Assembly: GCA_964036045.1 (NCBI GenBank)
Contig: OZ038383.1
Location: 64,051,725 to 64,115,724 of the forward strand
DNA length: 64,000 bases
DNA from: Eutreptiella sp. 'Long Island Sound 2002'
Lineage: Eukaryota > Euglenozoa > Euglenophyceae > Eutreptiales > Eutreptiaceae
Reading direction: 5' to 3'
Under the pieces are notes generated by a model that saw only the letters and a list, made by a program, of their open reading frames with translations, was not told the DNA's origin and ran no database searches. A program made the translations under genes and the position numbers. Positions 42,401 through 55,432 of the stretch are shown piece after piece. Within the stretch, counting starts at the first letter, position 1, and every line of letters begins with the position of its first letter.

Positions 42401-43225
42401 CCTAACCTCAAAAGCGCCCATTTTTGGACACTAAATCAGCCGTAGAACGGGCTAGACGGCTTGAAACGGCAAAAAACTTCTTTGTGGTGATGTGTGTCTG
42501 CTCCTCGGTCGTTTGGAGCTACTTGGATGCCGGCTTTGAGCCACGATGTCACCACAAGGACTTTTGGATCGGCGGGACTTTTGCATCCCCTGTTGGAACT
42601 GGCTGCCTACTCTTGAACACTAACTCAAAAACACCCATTTTTACCCCAAATGGACCACGGGAAGACACCGCGGTGCGGAAGACGCCTTCTTCATCACCCA
42701 TTTGCAATGGTTTCATTGTCTAATCGTTGTGGAAGAACAACATCGTTGACCGGAATCGCCTACTTGATGAACCAACGATCGTCCTGAAAAAGGCTCAAAA
42801 ATACCCCTTTTTGAACTCAAAAGCACCCACTTTTTTTACCCCAACTGGACCATGGGAAGACATTGCGGTGCGGAAGACGCCTTCTTCATCACCCATTTGC
42901 AATGGTTTCATTGTCTAATTGTTGTGGAAGAACAACATCCTTGACTGGAATCGCCCTTTGACAAGCAAATGATCGTCCTAAAAATGGCTCAAAAACGGCC
43001 ATTTTTGGACACTAAATTGGCCATACAAAAGGCTACACAGCTCGAAACTGCACGAAACCTGTTTGTGGTGATGCGCCTTTGCTCACCGGTCGTTTTGAGC
43101 TACTTAGATGCCGGTTTTTAGCCACGGTGTGGTCGCCAAGACTTTTTAACCGCCTGCTGCCTGCTGCTTGCTACTGCTACTACTAAAATGTGTTGCTCAT
43201 CCTTGGACCCTAACAAGTGGTGTAA
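42401..43225 (+). repeat. satellite unit with a 195-bp internal duplication
   Basis: Forward satellite interrupted by a sub-variant in which TGGACCA(C/T)GGGAAGACA starts at 42651 and again at 42846, 195 bases apart. Each copy runs through GGAAGACGCCTTCTTCATCACC and ATTGTCTAATCGTTGTGG (or AATTGTTG). A single copy of this variant occurs at 14.2-14.4 kb. Canonical satellite resumes near 42970 and is cut at 43225 by TIR-element copy 3. Confidence 0.75.
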
Positions 43226-43580
43226 CCCTTGGTCCAGGCTAGAATACCCAATGTCGTTCTAGCCTAGAACCGGCTAGAGCCGCTAGAACGACAAAAAAGG
43301 AGGGGATCCCCCCCCCCCAGGGGGGAGGGGAGATGAGGTGTCTAAACTGGACCCCCCTACCCATACTCGGGGGCCCATACTTTTTTTTTCACAACTTCAC
43401 TGTTTTCACCTGATTTTGGAGTCCAAAAAATGTTCATTCTGGCGGCGTTCTAGCGACGTTCTAGGGAGCGCCGCTAGAACAGTTCGCTAGAACGCCGCTA
43501 GAACGATATATATGAATGCTCCGCCACTCCTGAAAAAAGAAGCTGCCCCAGCTACCATGACCAGCCGTGGCCAATCACAA

Positions 43581-43668
43581 CCTATGGGGTGCCGTGGGGG
43601 GCTAACCGGGCTAACCGGGGAAGGGGGGGGACCCGGCGCTGCGTGAGTCGGGTCCAGCATCGGGACCC
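43581..43668. other. micro-inversion inside copy 3
   Basis: CCTATGGGGTGC...GTCCAGCATCGGGACCC here is the reverse complement of 5371-5462 in copy 1 (GGGTCCCGATGCTGGAC...GCACCCCATAGG). Flanking sequence on both sides (GGCCAATCACA and CACTTGGAAGGTCAC) is in the normal orientation. Copy 2 (about 38130-38219) has the copy-1 arrangement. Confidence 0.85.
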
Positions 43669-43793
43669 CACTTGGAAGGTCACTTGGCGGGCCGGCGCCG
43701 GGTCACTTGGTGGTGGGTTAGCCCGATTAGCCCGGTTAGCCCCATTAGCCCCCCTGCCCCCCAGGCCCGCATTCGCGGGTCGCGACACGCAGG

Positions 43794-46700
43794 TTACCCC
43801 TCCTGTGTGGTGGGGGGTTGCCGGGGCTCATCCTTGCTCCCGGCAACCCCCTTCTCAGCCCTCTTGTCCCCTTCCTTCTCACCCCCCTTGGCACCCCCCA
43901 CCTCAGCCCCCTTGTCACCCCCCTCCGCCTTGTCACCACCCTCGTGCCCCGCGCCATCCCAGTCATCCCCGTCGTCCCCGTCGTCCCCCGCCCCCAAGGC
44001 CTCCCGGAGGTGGGCCTCCGCCTCCTCCCGGGTGCGGAAGAGAAGCTCCCCTGGCACCCGGAACGTGCCCCCCTCTTTCTTCCGCTTCCTTTTCTTCGCC
44101 TTCTTCCCCCCCTCCCCCTCCCCATTGGACCCCTGCAACACCACCAACCAGTCCGCCGGGTCCAACTCCTCATCCCAATCCCCTAACACCGTCACTTGGC
44201 TGACGGTCCCCCCATTGCCCCCCCCTCCCCGCCCAAGGGACATGCGTGTCCCCCACACCCGGCACATTCCCATAGGGGTCCCGGCCCCTATCTTGCAAGG
44301 GGCGGCCTTGGGGTTTGGGGGTGGGGTTGGCTTTGCCCTTGCCCTTGGCCTGGGGCTTGGCCTTGGCCTTGGACTTGCTCTGCCGGCCTTGGGGAGGGGG
44401 GGCTCTTCTACCTTCAAAGTGGCGGGGGTCTTTCTTGCGGGCCTTGGGGGGGGTTTTGGGGGCCTCGGGGGGCGGGGTGTCCTCATCCCGTTTGTGGTGC
44501 TTGTGCTACTGCTGCTGCGGCTGCTGCTGCCGCTGATGCCGGTCTCCCCCCCCCCCCCCCCGGTCCTGCAACCTCCCCCAACGGTTGCACTGCGGGTCCA
44601 TGCCCCCCGCACTCCTGCCCGATTCCCACCTACCCAAACCCTCCAACACAGAGAGGGCCATATTGGGGTCTATCTTCATCATCCGGCCCAAATCGGTGAC
44701 CCCCATGAGGCACGTCCGCCCTCCGCCGTCGCGCCACTCCAAGCGCACCCGACGGCTCCACACGTTTGCACGTTGACAACATGAAGACACAAACAAAATG
44801 GAGGTGCGTTCTAGCGGCGTTCTAGGCAACTGTTCTAGCGGTGTTCTAGCGACGTTCTAGCGGCGGCGGCATGGGGGTGGGTAGATCAACGCTAGAACGG
44901 TTCGCTAGATCAACGCTAGAACGCAATCAACATACCGTACCTTGGTGGTCTAGGGCGGGGGAGATGGCCCCCGGGGCCTTGGCGAAGGCGTCCCGGGGGT
45001 TGCGGGGGTGCGGTTGCAGGGGGCCCCCAGCGCGGCGGGCTTGGGCTTGGTCTTGGGCCGGGAGGCGATGTCGTGCACCAACCCGGCATACGCCCCCCGG
45101 TTCGCCGCCTCGGGGTTGAAACCCCCGAAGTCCATCAGCGCCGACCAGGTCGGCGTCCAGGTCCAGGCCTTCCCCACATACCCAACCCCCCCCAGGCCGA
45201 CCCCCTGCCAGCAGTTGGCGAAGAATCGCCAGTGGGTGCCCCCCCCCTTTTTCCTCTCCAGGTTGAAGATGTTGGTTTGCGCCAACTGGAACGTGTTCAC
45301 CCCCTTTTCGGGGGGGGGGGGGGGCTCACCTCCCCCCATCCCTTCCGCGGCCCCGGCAACTCAGGTTGCCACCCCCACCACGCGTTGACCACCCCTAGGC
45401 GCAGGGGCCTGTCCAAGCGGACAACCCCCCCCTCGTCCACCGATACCCACCGCCCCGCCCCCAACCGCCGGTGGTGCACCCGCACAAACAAAAACCGGAG
45501 AGTCCAAACCGGACTCTCCGTGGCGACGAAGAGGGGGTGTCCCTGGTTGGGGGGGTGGAGGCCATCCAGGACAGCCGGGTCCCATGGCAAGTCATGGATG
45601 GCCCCCGCATCCCTCGACACCATCATCGTCCTGAGCCGCTGGCTCATCCCCCCCCCCCCCCCCGCCGTCTCCACCACCACCTTCGCCTCCACCCCCTCCT
45701 TCCCCCTCCCCTGCTCCATCTCCTCCACCTCCACTTCCACCTCCACCACCTCATCCACCTCCTCCTCCTTCACGTTCTCCCCAGCCTCGCCAACTCTCTC
45801 TCCATGCACCGCACGCTGCGATCGAGCGCGTCGATCGCCTCCTCCTTCTCTGCCACCTTGGCCTTCGCCCTGCGGAGAGTGTCCTCCGCCATGCGGACCC
45901 TCTCCGCATCCCCCGCCGCCCGCAGGTCGGCCAGTTTGGTCTCCCATTAGGAGGCCTGGGCCTCGGCCCTAGCCTTGGCCCCCTTGGAGGCTGCGAGGGA
46001 AGCCGAGAGCCCTTTGAGCTCCCCCCGCACTTCCTCAACCTCCGGGGTCCTCCGCCGGGACCACCGCCGCCGACTTCCTGGCGACCAACGGGAGAGGGGG
46101 TGGCAATGGTGGATGTGGGGCTTGGGGTTGGGGCTAGGGCTTGGCCTTGGGCTTGGCGAGGGGGAGTGCCTTGCTCCTCGGGTCCTGCTTGGTCTTCGGC
46201 TCGGCTTGCTTGGCCTGCGCCTGCTGTGCGTGCTGTGCCTCCTGCTACGCCGCCACCACCTGCGGAATCAGCGCCTAGGTCGCCGCATTCTGTAGGAAAC
46301 ACAGAAGGGTTCTAGCGGCGTTCTGGGGAACCGTTATAGCGGCGTTCTAGCGACGTTCTAGCGAACGATCGTGTTGTCTAGATCAAGACTAAAACGATTC
46401 CCTAGATCAGCGCTAGAACGCACAAAAAGACAATATACCTGGCGCAGCAGCTCGTCCATCAACTCTTGCGATGCCATCTTGTTGCTCAATATTCTGGTTC
46501 GCGGAAGCCTGCATGTGGCCCTGGCCCCTCCTTACTTCCATGACATCCCTGTCCGAGCATGGCACTTGCGACCGCGGCCCCCCATGCACAACCCACGACA
46601 CGTCAAAGTATGCAAACAGCCATGTCATGCACTGTGCTTGCACATTGGCCTCCCTGTGGATGGTCGACCACTGATGACCCGACACCTCGTCCACCCCCTC

Positions 46701-48441
46701 CACCCGACACCCCCCTCCCCAGTTGCTGTGCTTGTTGTGACCATATTTCAGAAAGCGGTTAATGCTTTCGGAAATGTCACCCGAGAACATGGCCAGCCCA
46801 AATGGCTTAATGTTCTGCAACATGGTATCTACATCATGCTCAAGGCTTAATAGATACCATGATACTTTTCCGACAGTACAGTGGCGCCGGAAATCGCGGG
46901 CTACGGCAGCACGGTTCAAAGGGTTAGGGCCCTGATATGTACAATAGAGGGCCTGCAGCAGGTCCCACATGTTCGCGATGGCCTTGTACTTGGCCGTGCT
47001 TGGCCTAATGCCGAGGCACCTAGCAATAGCCGGCCATGCCTCAAAAAAATTGGCCGTCTCTTCCCCGTCCGGGGAAGCTGACCCATAAACGCTCCAACCT
47101 GCACGCCTCTCCGAGAGGAGAACTTGCAGGTCTTGACGGAGCGCAGGGGTGACCGACCTAGCCTCCCGGTCGACAAACTCCCCCGACAAGCGGCCCATGG
47201 CCATTGTCAAGTGCAAAATGCACAAGACGACCCACGCACGTGGAAATTTCAAAATCCGCTGCGTACTGCAGCTGGCGGCTTGCAAGGAAGGCGTCCCGAG
47301 GAGGAAGGCCGTGTAGTCGGCCTCGTCACCTTCCATGGTCCGCGGGATAGCACTACCCTCCCAAGCTTCATCTGGGCATTCCATATCCCCTCATTCAACA
47401 TGGAGCCCACTTGGGGGCATGTGGACACCCCGATCACCCTTCGCGTCCACAGCCCATCCCCCCCGAGGATCACCTTTGCCTCCTCCTTGGAGGCCCCCCA
47501 TTGGACCAGCCCCGTGTCGATGATATCCTGAATCACCTAAACACGAGACATGGGGGGTGGTTAATTTCGTTCTAGTCTAGTCCAATCTAGCTTCTAGCGA
47601 GCGGTGTTCGAGGCTGACTAGATCAAAACTAGAACGAGCGAAAGGCACTAGGTGAGAGGAGTACCTCCCAATTGCTCTTCCACAACGTCCCAAGGGTGTC
47701 CATGGCCCTGTCATCGCAATTGGCCATGCTCAACACCCAAAGGCCCGCGGGGGAGGAGGCCAAGCGGTCGAAGTTAGCCAAGGAGATGGTGAGTTGGGTC
47801 CAATTGCCCCCGGCCACGGGGTAGGCATCTCCCCGGACAATGAACGTCAACGGGAAGTTGCGGTTGATTGACCGCACCAAGCCCGGCCGGGAGAGAATGT
47901 ATGTGACCCATGAGGCGAAGGGCTATGAGATCCCGGTGGCCTTGGGCAACACCGTGGCAACGGGGTCATCCAATTGCACCGGGGCAACCAACTCCTTCCA
48001 ACGGGCTTGGAAAGCCCGCTCGGTATAAATTGGCCGGGAGTAGGGGCCGCTAGGGACGGTGCGGTGATACTCCAACTTACGGAGCGTGTAGAGCTCCGAG
48101 ATGGTCCTCCGCAAGGACTTGGGGGCCCTCATGTTGAGCACTAGTTCCCACATGGCGGTGTGGGGGAGTAGGGAGGCAGCGTATATCTCAACGGCGGCCT
48201 TGCATGCCTCACCCGTGGTATGGGTAGAAGTGGCGGAGTTCACATATTGGACGGCGTTGTTGAATTGCCGCCGTGCTAGGGGGCATGATAGCGCCCACGT
48301 GGCCAACTAACGGCCCACCCGCTCATCCTTGAGGTTAGATGCCCCACTCAACTCGTGTAGTGCCTTAGACAAGAGGGAAGTATCCTTCTCGGTTGAGGAG
48401 GGAGCAAAGGGGGGAAGTGGCGGGGCGTTTTCATTGCAAAG
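43794..48441 (-). pseudogene. TIR-element gene, copy 3, decayed
   Basis: Exons by comparison with copy 1: 47665-48441, 46536-47536, 46439-46477, 44936-46289, 43794-44765. Introns: 47537-47664 (128 bp), 46478-46535 (58), 46290-46438 (149), 44766-44935 (170). Damage includes a one-base frame change after the start, TAG for Trp after KATGIS (near 47930), a frame change near 47385 in exon 2, TAG for Gln at the start of exon 4, and CAA instead of CAG at the intron-4 acceptor. The transposase-like blocks GGDGLWTRRVIG and FSGDISESINRFLKYGH and the exon-4 VWTLRFLFVRVHH block are intact in sequence. Confidence 0.7.
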
Positions 48442-48647
48442 AAATGTGCAACATCTAAGCACTAAGAACGAAGCATGGAACAATGCACTACGGACAATAG
48501 CAAGCATGCACGGGGGAACAATGAAGAAATTGGGATTTGTGGGTAGTAATTATTTCGTTCTACTATTGATCTAATCTAGGCTAGAACGTTCTAGCTGGAG
48601 CGTTCTAGGCTAGATCTAAATTGGGTCTTCTAGCGTGTACCAAGGGG

Positions 48648-51600
48648 AAACCTCGAGAGGGTAAAGCCAGCTCCGTAATCAGGACTCGGACTAGGACCGA
48701 GCTGGGTTCTACTCTTGCGTAACGCATTGGAAGTCACCGTCGAAGGAAGACCGCTTGCTTTAGGGATGGGCCTCGAGGGGCAAGCCGATTTCCCTGATTC
48801 GCGGCTCGAAAACGGCTCCTTTTCACCTCAAAATGGACCGCCGTGTGGCACCATGGCATGGTACATGCCTTATTGAACACCCATTTGCCATCATTTCATA
48901 GCCCCATTGCGATGGAAGAACAATGGCCCTCATTGGAAAGACCTACTTGACACGGCGGCGATCAGCCTGAGTTTTCAGGACGATCGTCCTGAAAACAGCC
49001 CCAAAACGGCCATTTTTGGATACTAAATCCGCCTTAGAACGGGCTAGACGACTCAAAAATGGCACGAAACCTATCTGCGATGATGCGCCTTTCCTCTCGA
49101 GTCGTTTTGAGCTACTTGGATGCCGGTTTTGAGCCACGGTGTGGTCGCAAGGACTTTTCAACCGCCTGCTGCTGTTGCTGCTTGGTTGCGGCTTGCTATC
49201 AAGACTCGTACTAGGACCGAGCTGGGTCCTAGTCTTGCGTAACGTAGTGGAAATCACCGTTGAAGAAATACCGCTTGCTTTACAGATGTGCCTCGATCGT
49301 CAGGACCATCGTCCTGAAACACGGCGCAAAAACGGCCCATTTTCACCTCAAAATGGACCACGGTGTGGCACCACGGCATGGTAGATGCCGTGTTGAAAAC
49401 CCATTTGTCGTCATTTGATAGCCAAATCGCGATGGAAGAACAACGGCCCTCATTGCAAACGCCCACTTGACACACGGGCAATCGTCCTGAGTTTTCAGCA
49501 CGGTCGTCCTAAAAACGGCCCAAAAACGGCCATTTTTGGACACTAAAGCGGGCATACAACGTCTCCAAATGGCACAAAAATCAACGAAACCTATTTGTGG
49601 TGATGCGCACTCTCTCTGGTCGTTTTGAGCTACTTGGATGCCGTTTTTGAGCCGGGCTGGGGTCGCAAAGAATTTTTAACCGCCTGCTGCTGCTTGCTGC
49701 TTGTTGCTTGCTGTTGCTTGCTAAAATGTGTAGCTCATCCTTGGACCCTAAAAGGTGGTGTAAAACCTCGCCACGGTAAACCCGGCTCGGTAATCAAGAC
49801 TCGGACTAGGACCGAGCTGGGTCCTAGTCTTGCTTAACGCATTGGAAATCACCGTGGAGGAAACACTGCCTGCTTTGGAGATGTGCCTCCACGGTCAGCA
49901 CGATCGTCCTGAAAAACGGCTCAAAAGCGGCTCATTTTCACCTCAAAATGGACCGCCGCGTGGCACCACGGCATGGTACATGCCTTATTGAACACCCATT
50001 TGCATTCCCTTGATAGCCCAATCGCTATGAAAGAACAATGGCCCTCATTGGAAAGACCTACTTGGCAGACCGGCGATGGTCCTCCAATTTCAGGACGATC
50101 GTCCTGAAAACAGCCCAAAAACGGCCATTTTTTGACCCTAAATCGGCCGTAGAACGAGCTAGACGGCTCAAAATGCAACGCAACTTGTTTGTGGTGATGC
50201 GTGTTTGCTCCTCGATCGTTTTGAGCTACTTGGATGCCAGTTTTGAGCCACAGTGTGTTCGCAAGGACTTTTTAACCGCCTGCTGCTTGCGGCTGCTTGC
50301 TGCCGTTGCTGCTAAAACGTGTCGCTCATCCTTGGACCCTAAATGGTGGTGTAAAACCTCGACAAGGTAAACCCATCTCGGTAAAAATATGTTGCTCACC
50401 CTTGCACCCTAAAAGGTGGTGTAAAACCTCGACGGCATAAACCCACCTTGGTAATCAAGACTCGAAGTAGGAGTGAGCTGCGTCCTAGTCTTCCTTAACA
50501 CATTGGAAATCATCGTTAAGGCAAGACCGCTTGCTTTGGAGATGTTCCACCACAGTTAGGAGGATGGTCCTGAAACATGGCTCAAAAACGGCTTTTTTTC
50601 ACCTCCAAATCGCCCACCCCGTGGCACCATGGCATGGCACACACCTTATTCACCACCCACTTGCATTCCTTTGATGCCCCAATCGCCATGGAAGAACAAC
50701 GGCCCTCATTGGAAACACCTACGCGGCAAACCAACGATCGTGTTGAGTTTTTCGGACGATCGTCCTAAAAGAAGCCCCAAAACGGCCTTTTTTGGACACT
50801 AAATGGGCCATAGAACGGGCTAGACAGCTCAAAATGCAACGAAACCTGTTTGTGGTGATGCGTCTTTGTTCCCCGGTCGTTTTGAGCTACTTGGATGCCG
50901 GTTCTGAGCCGTAGCGTGGTCGCAAGGACTTTTTAACCGCTTGTTGTGGCTGCTTGCTATTGCTGTTGCTTGCTAAAATGTGTTGCTCACCCTTGGACCC
51001 TAAAAGGTGGTGGAAAACCTCAATAGGGTAATCAAGACTGGCACTAGGACCGAGTTTGGTCCTAGTCTTGCATAACGCATTGGAAATCGCCGTTGAGGCA
51101 AGACTGCTTGCTTCGGAGACGTTCCGCCACAGTTAGGAGGATCCTCCTGAAACATGGCTCAAAAACGGCTTGTTTTAACCTCGAAGTCGCCCACCCCGTG
51201 GCACCATGGCATGGCACACGCCTTATTCACTAGCCGTTTGCATTCTTTTGTTGGCCCAATCGCTATGGAAAAAGAACGGCCCTCATTGGAAACACCTACG
51301 CGGCAGACCAACGATCGTCCTGAGTTTTTCGGACGATCGTCCTGACAACAACCCCAAAATGGCCTTTTTTGGACACAACATCGGCCATAGAGCGGGCTAG
51401 ACGGCTCAAAATGCAACGAAACTTGTTTGTGGTGACGCGCATTTGCTCCCCGGTCGTTTTGAGCTACTTGGATGCCGGTTTTGAGGCACATTGTGGTCGC
51501 GAAGACTTTTTAAACGCCTGTCTCGTCACAAGGATTTTTTAACCGCCTGCTTCCTGATGCTGCTTGCTGCTGCTGCTAAAATGTGTTCGCACCCTTGGAC

Positions 51601-52640
51601 CCTAAAAGGTGGTGTAAAACCTCAACACGGTAAACCCAGCTCGTTAATCAAGACTCGAACCAAGACCGAGCTGGGTAGTAGATGTCATTGATGCATTTGA
51701 GGCACCAGTGTAGCAACACGGATGATCGTCCTGTAAACTGCCTCAAAACAGGCTAAGAATGGCCATTTTCAACCACTAAATTGACCTTGGAACGGGTCAG
51801 ACGGCTCCAAATAGCACAAAACTTGTTTCTCCAGATGCGCATTTGCTTTGCGGTCATTTTGAGCCACTTGCATGCCGGTTTTGAGACACGTTGTCCACAA
51901 AAGAACTTTTTACTTGCCTGCCTGCTGCAGCAACCTGCTTGCTGCTTGCTGCTACAATGTGTTGCTCATCCTCAAACCCTAAGTAGGGTTGTAAAACCTC
52001 AACAGGGTAAACCTAGCTCGGTAATCAAGACCCAAACCAGGACCGAGCTGGGTCCTATACTTGCTTAACGTAGTGGAGATCATCATTGAGGAAGGACCGC
52101 TTGCTGTGCACAATTTCTAGCACGGGCGGCTCAAAAAGCGCTCATTTTCACCTCAAAATGGACCACCGCGTGCGATCACCCAGAGTTTTTAGGACAATCG
52201 CCCTAAAAACGGCCCCAAAACAGCTGTTTTTGGACACTAAAACCGCCGCAGAAGAGGCTACAATGTTCCGAACTACACAAAACAAGTGGTGCGCATTACC
52301 TCTGCGGTTGTTTTGAGCTACTTGGATCCCTGTCTTTGAGCCACAAAGCCCTCCAAAGCGGTTTTCTTGTGGGTGCTTGCTGCTACCGCTACTTGCTGCT
52401 GCTTGCTTGGTGTTGCTAAGATGTGTTGCTCAACCTCGCAGCCTAAGTAGAACGGGCTAGATGGCTTGAAATGGCACAAAACTTGTTTGTGGTGATGCAT
52501 GTTTGCTCCCCATTCGTTTGGAGCTACTGGGATGCCCCTTTGGAGCGATGATGCCCTCGAAAATAGTTTTCTTGTGTTTGCTTGTTGCTTGATGCTTACT
52601 GCTGCTTGCTGCCTCCTAAAATGTGTTGCTCACTCTCAGA
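48648..52640 (+). repeat. ~600-bp satellite, forward, last block
   Basis: About seven forward units, dyads near 48700, 49215, 49820, 50480, 51060, 51670 and 52045. The last 1 kb is more diverged (CTTGGATCCCTGTCTTTGAG, GCATGTTTGCTCCCCATTCG). It ends near 52640 at CTCAGACCCTAAGAGAG, after which no satellite is seen. Confidence 0.85.
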
Positions 52641-52642
52641 CC

Positions 52643-52947
52643 CTAAGAGAGTCTCTGGCTATGCCGTGCACCACCATGATGTTCAACGGGTGTTTTCCCT
52701 CCGCCGGTGGTGCCATTGAATGTTGCCGCCTACTAGGCTCCCATGGCTCCTCTGTTAGCATGCACTTTGGGTCTAGCTGGGCCATTTTGGCGAGCCATTT
52801 TTTCCGTACAAGGAGGGCTATCCCCCTTGGGGGCACGCCCCATATGCCATCTGTCTTTGATTGCACTGGTGCTCCCAGCTTTGGTGCCTGTCCATAAATG
52901 CCATTGTGTTTTGAGCTCCGAGTGACTTTGGTTTCCACGACAGCCAC
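52643..52947 (-). pseudogene. probable APE-type endonuclease remnant of a non-LTR element
   Basis: About 100 codons on the minus strand. The translation has AVVETKVTR (strand with catalytic-type Glu), KTDGIWGVPPRGIALLVRKKW (the GRG/GIALL strand typical after it), and a later LNIMVVHGIA strand. Order and spacing resemble the N-terminal half of the endonuclease of LINE-type elements. Upstream the frame meets a stop at a Pro-Glu position; downstream it runs into the satellite edge. Weak by itself, but supported by a clear LINE-like element 2.5 kb away. Confidence 0.4.
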
Positions 52948-54999
52948 CAGCTCCTCCTACGGGTTGAAGACATCATGGTGGTGCACTGTAAGGGCCGTCC
53001 CGTTGATGAGTGCCAATGGCGTGGGGCCAAAGTTGGGGTGGATGACACCACAAGAGCAAAGCCCAATGATCCTCCACTAGAATCGATGCACCCGCATACA
53101 AGGATACGGTCGTGCCGTGTCGCATTTGGCTCCCATATCCGTCGAGGCTAGCTGAAGCAAGTTTATGCCTGCATTTCGTAGTTGTCCTGTGGTATGTGGC
53201 AGTGTGAAGCGGCGTCTGCATCTCCTTCACTTTGGCGTTGAGGGGGGCTTCTGATAATGTCCCGTCTACCAACTTTTCTTGGTGACACATCTACGCTAGA
53301 GTCTTGGTGGGCCCCTGGCGTCTGTGGATGCCAGTTCGTGCATTTGCCACTCTGTGGGCACTCCTGGAACTGTACGTTGAAAGATGGTCGGGACAGGGAG
53401 ATACGGACGAAGAAGAGCAACATGTGGCTGTAGGCGGACTACGAAAAGAACACCTAATTCCCTCTATCCAACCGCAAGCAGGACTACCACAAAGTAGTCC
53501 CAATGGTCGATCCGGTGCTGCGATGTGAAGCAAAGGAGCCGCCAAGCTGCGCCAAAGGCTCTGCACAGCGCTGGGTCCGCAGACAGGTCTCCGACCTCCT
53601 AAAAGTGTGACAATCTAGACATACACCACATGCCCCCAATGTCAATGTACCGTAGGGCCGATTGTTACTCTGTCAGCATGGAACTCCCCCTTGAGGCAGC
53701 CAGGCAGGTGTTAGCAAGATCAAGACGACTCTCCGGAATGGAGGTAAGGCCTTGGATCATGAAGGGATCGACCGGCCCGGGTTTGGAGGCAACAATTTTG
53801 TGGCTAAAGGCCCCATCCATGAAGAAGAGCAATCACGTATGGTAGGCGCTGAACACTTAGTACTGGTTTCCTGGAGTCTTAGCAAGGGGCCCATGGAGTT
53901 GGTGGGGACTTCGCCACTAGGGAGATGGCAATCCTCACGAAGAGCAAAGGGCAGTGGTAGCCAAATATTTGGGTGCCCAGGTCAAACCCAAAAAACTCGA
54001 ATCACAGTTCATGGATACCGCTCGGGCTTTGGATATGGCACTACATGGGCGGAGGAGGAGGCAACAAAAATCTTCCCACGTGGCCAAGTACAAGTCTTGT
54101 CTTGCCGACATCTTTTCGACACCCCGTTTCCCATTGCATCCATAGCTCTATAGTTGCTGATATGCTATAGGCCGTGGCGCGCCCTCCAAATGGACCCATT
54201 CAACTCGCTGTGTGCGCGCTGCCACCGTAAAGATGCAGTTAACCACTTCTAGGTCCATGCGTCCGAGAGGCGTGCGCCCCAAAGCTTCTGCCGTTGACAC
54301 CGATTTCATGTGAGCACTGCGGGGTACTTGGACCAGAGTGGAGATGCTTCTATTTGTAGTTGATCTTTGAAAGCCGCCTCTCCAAGTTCTGCGCATGAGT
54401 CTGCAAGCCCCCTCATTAACAACCGTTTGGAGGTGTTAGGGCGTTTGGATACTTTCCTTTCCGCTGTTGGTTTGGTTGGTTTGAGGACTCTTGCTTGTTT
54501 GTTCTCTGCCTCCCGCCATAATTGCATTGGGAGCAGAGTTGTCGCTCCTGAGGACTTCGCCTGTTGGGCAACCACCTCGTTTGCGTTGTACAGGGAGACC
54601 CGCTTCCTTCTCTGCTGGTTGGAGTTTGGTGATCGTTGTACGGTTCCACGTGGATTCCTTTTTCAAACTGCCGTCGCTGCATCCACATAAGATCTAGGGC
54701 GCTGTGGGAACTGAGTCAAGGCATTGCCTTGAGTATCTCGGTGGTCCGCGAGCTACGTTTTTCATTTTTTCTTCCACTTGAATTTGTCCTCTCCTCCTCC
54801 CATGATATTGGCACAAAGGTGCTTGACTATCAACCGTAGCTTTGATATGATGGCACATAGCTCTCGGATTTTTTTTTGTGTCCTTGGGTTCTTCTCGAGA
54901 TTGGTGGAGGATGGAAAGGAGCCGGGAATAGGGTGCGGAGACGGCGGTGGCCGAGGAGGCCAGGCGCCTGACGGTTGATAACCTGGCGGCCCTATCGGG
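52948..54999. other. spacer with fragmented frames, possibly old retroelement sequence
   Basis: Several overlapping frames of 60-130 codons occur on both strands; none is convincing. Minus-strand frames at 54148-54396 and 54306-54575 have Lys/Arg/Gln-rich text that could be an ORF1-like remnant preceding the endonuclease piece. A plus-strand frame at 53954-54145 begins KYLGAQVKPKK, which loosely recalls the region after a reverse-transcriptase core. Assignments are not secure. Confidence 0.3.
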
Positions 55000-55432
55000 C
55001 TGAATCCCTAGCACACCACCACAGGACACACACGACCGCGCGCAGGGTACAAAGGTCCCCCCACAAGGGACGACACGAGGCTGTGCGGAGGGGGGATGCC
55101 TTGAGACGCCGCACGGGGAACAAACATCAAGGGGAACGCCACTGCGTGACGCGACACAGTGGAACAGACCATACAACACACTCAACCAACACATGAAACA
55201 TGCAATCCTGTGGTCTATGATGTGCACAAACCTCAGGGACAAACCGCGGCACTGGTGGATTCGAATGGTGGTGGCCATACTTGCCTGCCTAGTGGCCTTG
55301 TCCGTCGAGACTTCCTCTGACGTGCAAACCCTGAGCACGAGTTGAAAGGCGTGCCGTGCCCGCATTCGACGACGGCATGTGCCGCGTTCGTCATGGTTCC
55401 TTGACATCATACCATGGTAATGGAGGGTGCTC

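Larger units (their letters stand above)
43226..48647 (-). mobile_element. complete 5.4-kb TIR element, copy 3
   Basis: Left end CCCTTGGTCCAGGCTAGA, right end (minus strand) CCCCTTGGTACACGCTAGA, length 5422 bp. Flanks GGTGTAA and AAACCTCGAG reconstitute the satellite with a 1-2 base A overlap and no long target duplication. The same minus-strand gene and CTAGAACG-bearing introns are present, but with frame changes, TAG codons and one lost splice acceptor. A segment near its left end is inverted relative to copies 1 and 2. Confidence 0.85.

Noticed and set aside
42385-42410. Telomere or interstitial telomere array
   Set aside because: Only two or three CCCTAA units are present; too short to call an array. 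Mentioned only as a junction motif.
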